From positions 1-8,307 of the forward strand of contig JAAFIJ010000103.1 in the NCBI GenBank assembly GCA_013298675.1: a stretch of 8,307 nucleotides of DNA. The letters run 5' to 3'. Position 1 is the stretch's first letter. Each line of letters begins with the position of its first letter. A program made the translations under genes and the position numbers. The notes beneath the pieces were generated by a model. It ran no database searches and was not told where the DNA came from. It worked only from the letters and a program-made list of their open reading frames with translations. This stretch comes from Rhodobacterales bacterium. GTDB lineage: Bacteria > Pseudomonadota > Alphaproteobacteria > Rhodobacterales > Rhodobacteraceae. Positions 1 to 5,790 of the stretch are shown in pieces.

Positions 1-1
1 A

Positions 2-829
2 GGGGCAGCAGCCTTTATCGCCGCAGGTATTGATCCGGCACGGTCGATTTTGTTCAACCAAAGCCAAGTGGCGGCGCATGTTGAACTGGGTTGGATCTTC
101 AACTGCATTGCCCGCATGGGTTGGATGAGCAGGATGACCCAGTTCAAAGACAAAGCGGGCAAGAACAGCGAAAATGTGTCGCTGGGCCTGTTTGCCTATC
201 CGTCGCTGATGGCGGCCGACATTCTGGTTTACAAGGCCACGCATGTGCCGGTGGGCGACGACCAAAAGCAACATCTTGAACTGTGCCGCGACATCGCGAT
301 CAAATTCAATAACGACTACAAAGTGCCCTTCTTTCCCGTCGTTGAGCCGGTGATCGAAGGGGCTGCAACCCGGGTGATGTCACTGCGTGATGGCACCAAA
401 AAGATGTCGAAATCGGATCCCTCCGATCAATCGCGCATCAATATGACCGACGACGCCGACACCATAGCCAGCAAGATCCGCAAAGCCAAAACCGACAGCG
501 AGCCGCTTCCGTCCGATATTGCGGGGCTTGCCGGGCGTCCTGATGCGATGAACCTTGTGAACATCTACGCAGCCCTTGCCGACATCACGACGGCAGAGGT
601 GATCACCCAATACGCAGGCGCGCAGTTTGGCACGTTCAAGCCGGCACTTGCCGATCTGGCCGTGGCAAAGCTGTCACCGATCAACGGCGAGATGACCCGC
701 CTGATGAAGGACCCTGCCGAGATTGATCGCATTCTTGGCAAAGGGGCTGCGCGCGCCGATGCCATTGCCCGCCCGATCATGGACGAGGTCTATGATATCG
801 TTGGCATGATCCGTTCCCGGCATATCTGA
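2..829 (+). CDS. trpS: Tryptophanyl-tRNA synthetase, 5'-truncated
   Basis: Class Ic aminoacyl-tRNA synthetase that charges tRNA-Trp with tryptophan in the cytoplasm. The frame is open from base 2, so the window cuts into the gene: 275 C-terminal residues are present. Against the family's usual length of about 330-350, roughly 65-75 residues are missing, including the HIGH-type ATP motif. Visible family landmarks are FNQSQVAAHVELGWIFNC, SRMTQFKDK, PVGDDQKQHLELCRDIA and the catalytic KMSKS loop encoded at 401-415. The TTG at 50 is internal and not a start, because the reading frame and family similarity (AAGIDPARSIL) continue upstream of it. The TGA stop overlaps the ATG of the next gene (TGATG), which suggests co-transcription and translational coupling. 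Identification is essentially certain. Confidence 0.97.
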   Translation, partial: GAAAFIAAGIDPARSILFNQSQVAAHVELGWIFNCIARMGWMSRMTQFKDKAGKNSENVSLGLFAYPSLMAADILVYKATHVPVGDDQKQHLELCRDIAIKFNNDYKVPFFPVVEPVIEGAATRVMSLRDGTKKMSKSDPSDQSRINMTDDADTIASKIRKAKTDSEPLPSDIAGLAGRPDAMNLVNIYAALADITTAEVITQYAGAQFGTFKPALADLAVAKLSPINGEMTRLMKDPAEIDRILGKGAARADAIARPIMDEVYDIVGMIRSRHI

Positions 830-1905
830 TGTGGCGCGGGCTTGCCCGCGTTGGATTGTTAACGGTTCTGGCAGGTTCGCTTGCCGGAACCGGTCTGACA
901 GCGGCGCGTATCGCCGCAAACCCCGGCCTTGCTGCCTTGCGTGAGGCCACAGCTGCCGAGATTGTCGCGGCGACCGATCAATTGCTGCTGACCTATGCCA
1001 CCCCTCAGGCGATAGAGGCCAAGGTGCTTGAACGCCTTAATGATGCCCCGCGCAATTGGGTGGCGCTGGATGCGCTGGTGGCTCTGTCCGAAGAGTTGTC
1101 GCGCCCCTTGGGGACTGCGACCAAACAGTCGCTGGACGACGCGCGTGCGACCGATTTTGGCCTGTTGGCGCAAGTCAGCAGTTGCGCTGCCTGCGCCTAT
1201 GATGCGGCGCAGTGTTCGATGTCGCAACTGATGATGTGCCAGGCACCAGTCGCCCTGTCCCCGGTTGGTGATCTTGCGGGTGTGGCCCGTGCCGGGGTCG
1301 CCTATGCAGGGGGCCATCAAGTCGACACGCTGGACCTTGGCCTGTCGATCGTGGGCCTTGGTGCCACTGTTGCAGTTGTGGTCACGGGCGGCAGTTCGGT
1401 GGTGGTCAAGGCGGGCGCGGGGCTTGCAAAGCTTGCACACCGCATGGGCAGACTATCGCCGCAACTTGTCCGGATGGCGTCGGACAGTGTGCGCGCGGGC
1501 GTCAATTGGACCGCCCTGCCCGCGGTACGGTCGCTTGACGATCTGACCGCCACTTTGCGAGTCGATGCCTTTGCCCCTCTGACCAATACCCTGGTCGATC
1601 TGAACCGGTTTCGCACCGCGACAGATGCCACTGCCGCCTTGCATATTTTGCCATGGATCGATGACGCGGCAGACGCCCGCAAACTGGCCAATGCGGCCGA
1701 GGCATTGGGCCCAAGACTGATCGGCCGGGCAGAGGCCCTTGGCAAGACCCGATTCATGCGGGCAACCCTAAGGATCACCAATTTGGCCTATGGCGCAGCA
1801 ACGTCGCTGATCACGCTGATGACGAGCCTTGCCTTGCTGATCGGGCACAGCATCCAAAACCTGCTGTTGCAGCGGCTAAAATCTGCCGTTCGTCAGACGG
1901 GTTAA
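829..1905 (+). CDS. Conserved-looking membrane protein of unknown function
   Basis: I do not recognise a named family. The 358-residue product starts with a short basic stretch and a hydrophobic segment (about residues 7-26), suggesting a signal peptide or membrane anchor. Residues 40-110 look helical and acidic/alanine-rich. A compact cysteine cluster follows (C119, C122, C129, C137; CxxC-x6-C-x7-C). Then come a glycine/valine-rich hydrophobic segment (about 167-197, possibly one or two helices) and a basic stretch (LAHRMGRLSPQLVR). A final hydrophobic segment lies at about 318-342, ahead of a basic C-terminus. The start ATG overlaps the trpS stop and has no clear Shine-Dalgarno sequence, so translation is probably coupled to trpS. 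Codon use resembles the neighbours, so nothing suggests recent transfer. The cysteine cluster might bind metal or form disulfides depending on which side of the membrane it faces; that is inference. Confidence 0.85.
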   Translation: MWRGLARVGLLTVLAGSLAGTGLTAARIAANPGLAALREATAAEIVAATDQLLLTYATPQAIEAKVLERLNDAPRNWVALDALVALSEELSRPLGTATKQSLDDARATDFGLLAQVSSCAACAYDAAQCSMSQLMMCQAPVALSPVGDLAGVARAGVAYAGGHQVDTLDLGLSIVGLGATVAVVVTGGSSVVVKAGAGLAKLAHRMGRLSPQLVRMASDSVRAGVNWTALPAVRSLDDLTATLRVDAFAPLTNTLVDLNRFRTATDATAALHILPWIDDAADARKLANAAEALGPRLIGRAEALGKTRFMRATLRITNLAYGAATSLITLMTSLALLIGHSIQNLLLQRLKSAVRQTG

Positions 1906-1928
1906 GGTCCGGCACCCGTCACAAAATC

Positions 1929-2036
1929 GATTCAGAATCATGCGCAATTACCTTTGAGGTCCCAAAGCCTCATCTGTCCCCGCTGGTCACCAGTTGACCA
2001 TACCCCCGGATCTTCCCCCGATCCGGGGGCTTTTTT
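1929..2036 (+). ncRNA. Possible small RNA or structured 3' UTR ending in terminator
   Basis: Three consecutive stem-loops lie between the unknown membrane gene and the VOC gene: TGAGG/CCTCA (1955-1959 with 1968-1972), TGGTCA/TGACCA (1984-1989 with 1995-2000) and the terminator stem (2003-2029), followed by six T. An 11-bp dyad GATTCAGAATC (1929-1939) lies upstream. This layout resembles a trans-acting sRNA or a 3'-UTR-derived RNA, but I see no convincing sigma-70 promoter in 1906-1950. It may simply be a structured mRNA tail. Confidence 0.2.
2003..2036 (+). terminator. Strong rho-independent terminator
   Basis: A perfect 10-bp stem CCCCCGGATC / GATCCGGGGG (2003-2012 with 2020-2029) with loop TTCCCCC is followed by C and six T (2031-2036). 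This is a textbook intrinsic terminator. It closes the trpS / unknown membrane protein unit and insulates the VOC gene downstream. Confidence 0.93.
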
Positions 2037-2115
2037 ATGCGCAAGTCTTGTGCGTCCATGCAGCTATGCGGATTGCTCAATAGCCCCTATGTTCAATGCA
2101 TGAATTCTTGGCTCC

Positions 2116-2122
2116 AAGGAGG
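2116..2122 (+). promoter_or_regulatory. Shine-Dalgarno deciding the VOC gene start
   Basis: AAGGAGG lies six bases before the ATG at 2129. An in-frame upstream ATG at 2096 has no such site, and the 11 extra residues it would add do not belong to the VOC fold, so 2129 is chosen. Confidence 0.85.
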
Positions 2123-2128
2123 GGCACC

Positions 2129-2608
2129 ATGACCGTATTGCATCCTGAAACCCGCGTCGGCCACGTTCACCTGAAAGTGGCCGATCTTGACCGTGCGATT
2201 GGCTTTTACTCTGGCATTCTTGGGTTTGACGTGACCCAGCGCTATGGCACCCAAGCCGCTTTTTTGTCGGCAGGTGGCTATCACCACCATATCGGCCTGA
2301 ACACATGGGAAAGCAAAGGGGGCAAGCCACCGCCACCCGGACACACCGGCCTTTATCACACCGCTTTTTTGTTCCCTGATCGCAAATCACTGGCGCAGGT
2401 TCTAAAGCGCATCGTCGAGGCGAACTATCCTCTCGACGGGGCAAGTGATCATGGCGTGTCCGAAGCGATTTACCTTAGCGACCCAGATGGCAATGGCGTC
2501 GAACTTTACCGTGACCGACCCGAAGCTGATTGGCCGCGCAACCCCGATGGCACGCTCAGCATGACCACCGGCCAGTTGGACCTGCACAAACTGCTGTCCG
2601 AGGCGTAA
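2129..2608 (+). CDS. VOC-superfamily (glyoxalase/ring-cleavage dioxygenase-like) protein
   Basis: A single-domain vicinal oxygen chelate protein of 159 residues. The family folds from paired beta-alpha-beta-beta-beta modules and coordinates a divalent metal for glyoxalase, extradiol dioxygenase or related chemistry. Visible landmarks are the first module GHVHLKVADLDRAIGFYSGI (from residue 11; H12 is the expected metal ligand), LGFDV, the second module beginning GLYHTAFLF (H77 as second ligand) and the closing DPDGNGVELYRDRP (E125 as third ligand). The sequence style resembles the CatE/YfiE-like branch, whose better-known members carry two such domains; this one has the length of a single unit. 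The substrate cannot be assigned. The gene stands alone between a strong terminator upstream and a small dyad downstream, so it is probably monocistronic. Its start is set by AAGGAGG at 2116-2122. Confidence 0.9.
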   Translation: MTVLHPETRVGHVHLKVADLDRAIGFYSGILGFDVTQRYGTQAAFLSAGGYHHHIGLNTWESKGGKPPPPGHTGLYHTAFLFPDRKSLAQVLKRIVEANYPLDGASDHGVSEAIYLSDPDGNGVELYRDRPEADWPRNPDGTLSMTTGQLDLHKLLSEA

Positions 2609-2614
2609 GCGCGC

Positions 2615-2632
2615 GCAAGCACTTGTGCTTGC
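2615..2632 (+). terminator. Perfect dyad after VOC gene, weak terminator candidate
   Basis: GCAAGCACTTGTGCTTGC is an 8-bp perfect inverted repeat around TT, starting six bases after the VOC stop. No T-run follows directly (CGTCAAATTAAACTTTTG), so intrinsic termination would be inefficient. It could instead stabilise the 3' end or be a protein-binding dyad. Confidence 0.35.
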
Positions 2633-2705
2633 CGTCAAATTAAACTTTTGTGCGGCGGTGGTGACGTGGCTTTGACGCTGTCACTTCCGCTCAAAGGGGT
2701 TCTTT

Positions 2706-3569
2706 ATGGCAACCGGAACGAACATCCGCACGTACTTTAACGGGCAATGGCATGATCAGGATTTGCCGATCATGAAGGCCGCTGACCAAGGCACTTGGTT
2801 GGGCAGCAGCGTCTTTGATGGGGCGCGGTCGGTTGCGGGTCTGACCCCTGACCTAGACCTGCACTGCGCCCGCGTCAACAAATCAGCCATCGCCATGGCG
2901 CTGACCCCCACTTGCAGCCCTGACCTGATGCTAGAGATCATCCGTGACGGATTACGCGCCTATAACCCCGACGCAGCCGTCTATATTCGCCCGATGTATT
3001 GGGGCATCGACGTGGACGAGGCAGGCCTTGGCCCCGCTGCCGATAAGACCGGCTTTGCCATCTGCCTTGAAGAAGTCGCGATGCCTGCGGCCGATGCGGC
3101 GATCACCCTGACTCGCACCCGGTTTCGCCGCCCCGTTTTGGAAAACGCCGTCTGCAACGCCAAATCAGGCGCGCTATACCCCAACAACGCGCGCATGCTG
3201 GCCGAGGCGCGGTCCAAAGGGTTTGCCAATGCCCTTGTGGCAGACGCCGTCGGAAACGTCGCCGAAACTGCCACCGCAAATATCTTTTTCGTCCAGGGCA
3301 GCACCGCCGTAACACCGATTCCGAACGGCACGTTTCTGGCGGGCATCACCCGCCAGCGCCACATCGCAAACCTGCGCGCCGACGGTGTTGAAGTCATTGA
3401 AAAGATAGTCACATTTGAAGAGGCCGCACTGGCAGATGAGGCATTTTTGACCGGAAACTTTTCCAAGATCATGCCAGTGAAATGTTTCGATGATCGGGTC
3501 TATCCTTCGCATAAAATGGCCACGCGGGCGCGTCAATTGTACTGGGATTGGGCGGCAAGTACCCCCTAG
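2706..3569 (+). CDS. Branched-chain amino acid aminotransferase-like PLP enzyme (fold type IV)
   Basis: A 287-residue class IV aminotransferase, cytoplasmic, expected to transfer amino groups between branched-chain amino acids and 2-oxo acids through pyridoxal phosphate. Visible features are the N-terminal SSVFDGAR (34-41), matching the BCAT FxGxR region; YIRP (93-96), a substrate-pocket motif of BCATs; NAKSG with K153 as the Schiff-base lysine; GNVAETATANIFFV with E187, the glutamate that typically contacts the pyridine nitrogen; and GITR (213-216) near the phosphate site. The loop reads AETATANIF where classic IlvE has a glycine-containing EGSGENIF-like stretch, so this may be a divergent paralogue with another substrate, and no symbol is given. 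AAAGGGG (2693-2699) stands six bases before the ATG. The stop is directly followed by the structured leader of the stress-protein gene. Confidence 0.88.
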   Translation: MATGTNIRTYFNGQWHDQDLPIMKAADQGTWLGSSVFDGARSVAGLTPDLDLHCARVNKSAIAMALTPTCSPDLMLEIIRDGLRAYNPDAAVYIRPMYWGIDVDEAGLGPAADKTGFAICLEEVAMPAADAAITLTRTRFRRPVLENAVCNAKSGALYPNNARMLAEARSKGFANALVADAVGNVAETATANIFFVQGSTAVTPIPNGTFLAGITRQRHIANLRADGVEVIEKIVTFEEAALADEAFLTGNFSKIMPVKCFDDRVYPSHKMATRARQLYWDWAASTP

Positions 3570-3635
3570 TTGCGCAACGACCCTTGCGCTGCCCCCCCCA
3601 TTTCGGCGATGATCCCTGCGCAAGGGGAGATCATC
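3570..3635 (+). promoter_or_regulatory. Structured leader with alternative pairings around the usp Shine-Dalgarno
   Basis: The Shine-Dalgarno sequence AAGGGGAG (3622-3629) sits in interleaved complementary segments. CCCTTGCGC (3581-3589) is a perfect 9-base complement of GCGCAAGGG (3618-3626), so this helix would hide the ribosome site. GCGCAA (3572-3577) can instead pair with TTGCGC (3584-3589) and release it. GATGATC (3608-3614) also pairs with GATCATC (3629-3635), presenting the site in a 14-nt loop next to the ATG. A run of eight C (3592-3599) lies in the long loop. The complementarities are seen directly; regulatory function is inferred. Confidence 0.45.
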
Positions 3636-4091
3636 ATGCGTAAGTTTCTCGTCGTTCTCGACGACTCGCGCGAGTGCTTGAACGCAATGCGTTTTGCGGC
3701 TTTACGCGCCGCGCATACCGGCGGCGGGGTGCAGATCCTAAGTATTATTCCGGCCGAAGAATTTCAGCACTGGATCGGCGTCGCCGACCTGATGCGTGCC
3801 GAGGCACGTGAACGGATCGAGGCCCATTTTGAGGTTTTCGCGAAATGGATGCGCGACAAACAGGGTGTCGACCCTGAATTGGTCATCCGCGAAGGCGATG
3901 CGGTGACCGAGATTTTGGCGCAGGTAAAGGCCGACCCGTTGATCGGGGTTCTGGTCCTAGGTGCTGGCACCGACAAATCCGGCCCCGGCCCTTTGGTCAC
4001 GCAGATGACCAAAAGCTCTGGCAACCTGCCGATTCCGATTACGATCGTTCCCGGAGATATGAGCAAGGAACGCCTTGAGAGCATCACCTAA
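3636..4091 (+). CDS. Universal stress protein (UspA family)
   Basis: A single-domain UspA-fold protein of 151 residues; family members are small cytoplasmic, often dimeric proteins induced by starvation or stress, many of them nucleotide-binding. The N-terminus KFLVVLDDSRECLNAMRFAALRAA gives the first beta strand, the acidic turn and helix 1 of the fold. ILSIIPAEEF gives strand 2, LVIREGDAVTEILAQV strand 3 and the following helix, VLVLGAGTDKSGPG the glycine-rich nucleotide loop, and PIPITIVPG the last strand. The loop is not a clean GxxGx9GS/T motif, so ATP binding is uncertain. The start at 3636 is preferred over the upstream in-frame TTG at 3570 because AAGGGGAG precedes it and the protein then begins at the fold boundary. 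Translation may depend on the structured leader upstream. Confidence 0.9.
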   Translation: MRKFLVVLDDSRECLNAMRFAALRAAHTGGGVQILSIIPAEEFQHWIGVADLMRAEARERIEAHFEVFAKWMRDKQGVDPELVIREGDAVTEILAQVKADPLIGVLVLGAGTDKSGPGPLVTQMTKSSGNLPIPITIVPGDMSKERLESIT

Positions 4092-4103
4092 GGCCACGCA
4101 GAT

Positions 4104-4118
4104 TTGGAATGGTTCCAA
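4104..4118 (+). repeat. Perfect dyad TTGGAA-N3-TTCCAA upstream of the NifU-like gene
   Basis: TTGGAATGGTTCCAA is a perfect 6-bp inverted repeat with a 3-base centre. It can be extended to GAT(T)TGGAA/TTCCAATC with one extra base. It lies two bases upstream of a TTGACT -35-like element, a typical place for an operator, and 13 bases after the usp stop, where it could also be a 3' hairpin. No T-run follows, so it is not an obvious terminator. Confidence 0.4.
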
Positions 4119-4120
4119 TC

Positions 4121-4149
4121 TTGACTTTGCACCCTTCAAGGCGCATATC
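4121..4149 (+). promoter_or_regulatory. Candidate sigma-70 promoter of the NifU-like/tsaB/rimI operon
   Basis: A good -35 element TTGACT (4121-4126) is followed after 17 bases by a weak -10-like CATATC (4144-4149; three of six consensus positions). The position in an 85-bp gap before the first operon gene supports it. Initiation would fall near 4156, inside the second dyad, giving a very short leader. Dyads on both sides suggest regulated transcription. Confidence 0.45.
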
Positions 4150-4166
4150 CGACTGGAATAGTCGGA
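4148..4166 (+). repeat. Perfect dyad overlapping -10/+1 and Shine-Dalgarno edge
   Basis: TCCGACT (4148-4154) and AGTCGGA (4160-4166) are perfectly complementary around GGAAT. The right arm shares GGA with the Shine-Dalgarno sequence GGAGAAG (4164-4170) of the NifU-like gene. It could be a repressor operator over the transcription start or, if transcription starts further upstream, a hairpin reducing ribosome access. Confidence 0.45.
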
Positions 4167-4176
4167 GAAGAAAACT

Positions 4177-4734
4177 ATGTTCATCCAGACCGAATCTACT
4201 CCCAATCCAGCGACGCTAAAGTTCCTGCCCGGACAGGCCGTACTGGATATGGGCGCTGCAGATTTCCCCAGCGCGGAAACCGCTGGCAAGTCACCTCTGG
4301 CCAAACGCATTTTTACAGTTCAGGGCGTGACTGGCGTGTTCTTTGGCACCGATTTTGTGACCGTCACCAAGGCGGAAGCTGTCGAATGGCAGCATATCAA
4401 GCCTGCGATTTTGGGCGCGATCATGGAACACTACCAATCCGGCGCGCCGGTGATGGAAGGCGAAGGCCAAGCCGCCCACGCAGCCCATGACGGCCCGGAT
4501 GGCGACATCGTCAAGCAGATCAAAGAACTTCTTGACACCCGCGTGCGCCCGGCTGTGGCCCAAGATGGTGGCGATATAACCTTCCACGGTTTTGATCGTG
4601 GCGTGGTCTATCTGCACATGAAGGGCGCTTGCGCGGGGTGCCCGTCGTCAACCTTGACGTTGAAAATGGGCATCGAAAACTTGCTGCGCCACTATATTCC
4701 AGAGGTGCTAGAGGTGCGTCCGGTTGCGGCCTGA
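4177..4734 (+). CDS. NifU-like iron-sulfur cluster scaffold (Nfu type)
   Basis: A 185-residue cytoplasmic scaffold or carrier that holds a bridging Fe-S cluster and passes it to apo-proteins. The N-terminal Nfu_N domain starts immediately (FIQTESTPNPATLKFLPG, residues 2-19) and runs to about residue 88, with GVTGVFFGTDFVTVTK as a clear landmark. A linker rich in H, A, G and D (about 90-108) joins it to the C-terminal NifU domain, which carries RPAVAQDGGDI (124-134) and the cluster-binding GACAGCPSS with C152 and C155. This two-domain layout and length match alphaproteobacterial and mitochondrial Nfu1-type proteins. The IscU-like N-terminal domain of full nitrogenase NifU is absent, so a role in general Fe-S maturation is expected. 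GGAGAAG precedes the ATG. The 3' end overlaps tsaB by 11 bases. Confidence 0.95.
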   Translation: MFIQTESTPNPATLKFLPGQAVLDMGAADFPSAETAGKSPLAKRIFTVQGVTGVFFGTDFVTVTKAEAVEWQHIKPAILGAIMEHYQSGAPVMEGEGQAAHAAHDGPDGDIVKQIKELLDTRVRPAVAQDGGDITFHGFDRGVVYLHMKGACAGCPSSTLTLKMGIENLLRHYIPEVLEVRPVAA

Positions 4735-5368
4735 TCTAAACAGCCAAGCGCCAATCGTTCTGGCAATTGACACATCGGCGGCGCACTGCGCCGCCGCTTT
4801 GCTATGGGGCCACCGCGAACCGGGGCTGTCCGAAACCCGCCGTATCGTGACCCTTAGCGAAGCAATGGGAAAGGGTCAGGCGGAACGGCTTTTGCCAATG
4901 GTTGAGGAATTGTTGGCGCGCAACGAACTGGGTTGGGCCGACATCACCCTTTTGGCTGTGGGCATCGGCCCCGGAAATTTCACAGGGATCAGAATTGCGA
5001 TTTCTTTGGTGCGCGGGCTGGCACTGGGTCTGAAAATCCCCTCGCTTGGCATCAACGGGTTTACAGCGACAGCTTGGGCCGGAAACCTGCCCTTTCCCTA
5101 TTGGGCAACAATCAACGCCCCGCGCGGCCAGTTCTATGCGCAGCGATTTCCCAACGGTATGCCCCAAGTCTTTGAGGCTGAACGCCTTGCCACTTTGGAT
5201 GCCCCCGTGCTGCAATGCGCGGACCTAAGCCCAGACATGTTGGTGGCAGCGATTGCCGAGGTTGCCTTTTCCACGCCCACTGAAAACGCCCCCCGCCCGG
5301 CACCGCTCTATCTGCGCCCCGCCGATGCCGCCCCGCCCAGCGACCCTCCGCCCACGATTTTGCCATGA
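4724..5368 (+). CDS. tsaB: tRNA threonylcarbamoyladenosine biosynthesis protein TsaB
   Basis: TsaB is the non-catalytic partner of TsaD in the complex (with TsaE) that installs t6A37 on ANN-decoding tRNAs. It has the actin-like ASKHA fold. Visible motifs are LAIDTSAAHCAAAL (13-26, first phosphate-loop-like strand pair), GIGPGNFTGIRIAISLVRGLA (80-100, the family signature), PSLGINGF (106-113) and the C-terminal PLYLRPADA (194-202). The length of 214 is close to the usual 220-230. The start must be TTG at 4724: a TAG in frame at 4709 rules out anything much longer, no ATG or GTG lies between, and GAGGTG (4711-4716) is seven bases before it, inside the NifU-like coding sequence. The gene overlaps NifU-like by 11 bases and rimI by 4 (ATGA), so the three are surely one transcript with coupled translation. 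Confidence 0.94.
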   Translation: MRPDLNSQAPIVLAIDTSAAHCAAALLWGHREPGLSETRRIVTLSEAMGKGQAERLLPMVEELLARNELGWADITLLAVGIGPGNFTGIRIAISLVRGLALGLKIPSLGINGFTATAWAGNLPFPYWATINAPRGQFYAQRFPNGMPQVFEAERLATLDAPVLQCADLSPDMLVAAIAEVAFSTPTENAPRPAPLYLRPADAAPPSDPPPTILP

Positions 5369-5790
5369 CTGTTGCCGCAACAACCCCGCTTTTACTTGCG
5401 AACCTGCACGCGGAATGTTTCACCTTCCCGCGCCCATGGGGAGCAGGCGAATTCGCAGATCTGCTGCACAGCCAAACCTGTTTCTTGTGCCAAGAAGACT
5501 TTGGCCTGCTGTTGGGACGGGTGGTGGCGGGTGAGGCAGAGTTGCTGACGCTTGCCGTATCGCCACAGACGCGCCGTCAAGGAATTGCCCAACGGTTGAT
5601 GCGCGCATTCTTGCAAGAAGCTGGATCACGCAACGCCGAATCGGCGTTTCTGGAAGTGGCGGAAACCAACGTCGCGGCGATAAGTTTGTACATGAAAAAT
5701 GGTTTTTTGCAGCAGGGTCGCCGCAAGGGCTACTATCGTCACCCCGATGGTCAGACAGTGGATGCTCTGATCATGGTCCGACATTTTTAA
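5365..5790 (+). CDS. rimI: Ribosomal-protein-alanine N-acetyltransferase RimI-like (GNAT)
   Basis: A 141-residue single-domain GNAT acetyltransferase. RimI transfers acetyl from acetyl-CoA to the N-terminal alanine of ribosomal protein bS18, and homologues act on other N-termini. The acetyl-CoA motif A is clear: LAVSPQTRRQGIAQRLM (63-79), with the pyrophosphate-binding R/Q-x-x-G-x-A pattern in RRQGIA. Motif B is FLEVAETNVAAISLYMKNGF (95-114), with E97, N102 and Y109 at the usual conserved places, followed by RRKGYYRHPDG (119-129), typical of RimI. The ATG overlaps the tsaB stop (ATGA). tsaB-rimI adjacency is very common in bacteria and supports the name. No hairpin terminator follows; the downstream sequence becomes AT-rich. 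Confidence 0.93.
   Translation: MTVAATTPLLLANLHAECFTFPRPWGAGEFADLLHSQTCFLCQEDFGLLLGRVVAGEAELLTLAVSPQTRRQGIAQRLMRAFLQEAGSRNAESAFLEVAETNVAAISLYMKNGFLQQGRRKGYYRHPDGQTVDALIMVRHF

Noticed and set aside
859..1440. Long minus-strand open frame of 193 codons opposite the unknown membrane gene
   Set aside because: The product is rich in R, Q, H and G with no fold-like pattern, as expected of an antisense shadow of GC-rich coding DNA. The + strand frame is coupled to trpS and has sensible hydrophobic segments.
3592..3599. Run of eight C as a phase-variable tract
   Set aside because: It is outside any coding frame and short. No sign of a switchable reading frame is seen; it may only affect the leader loop.
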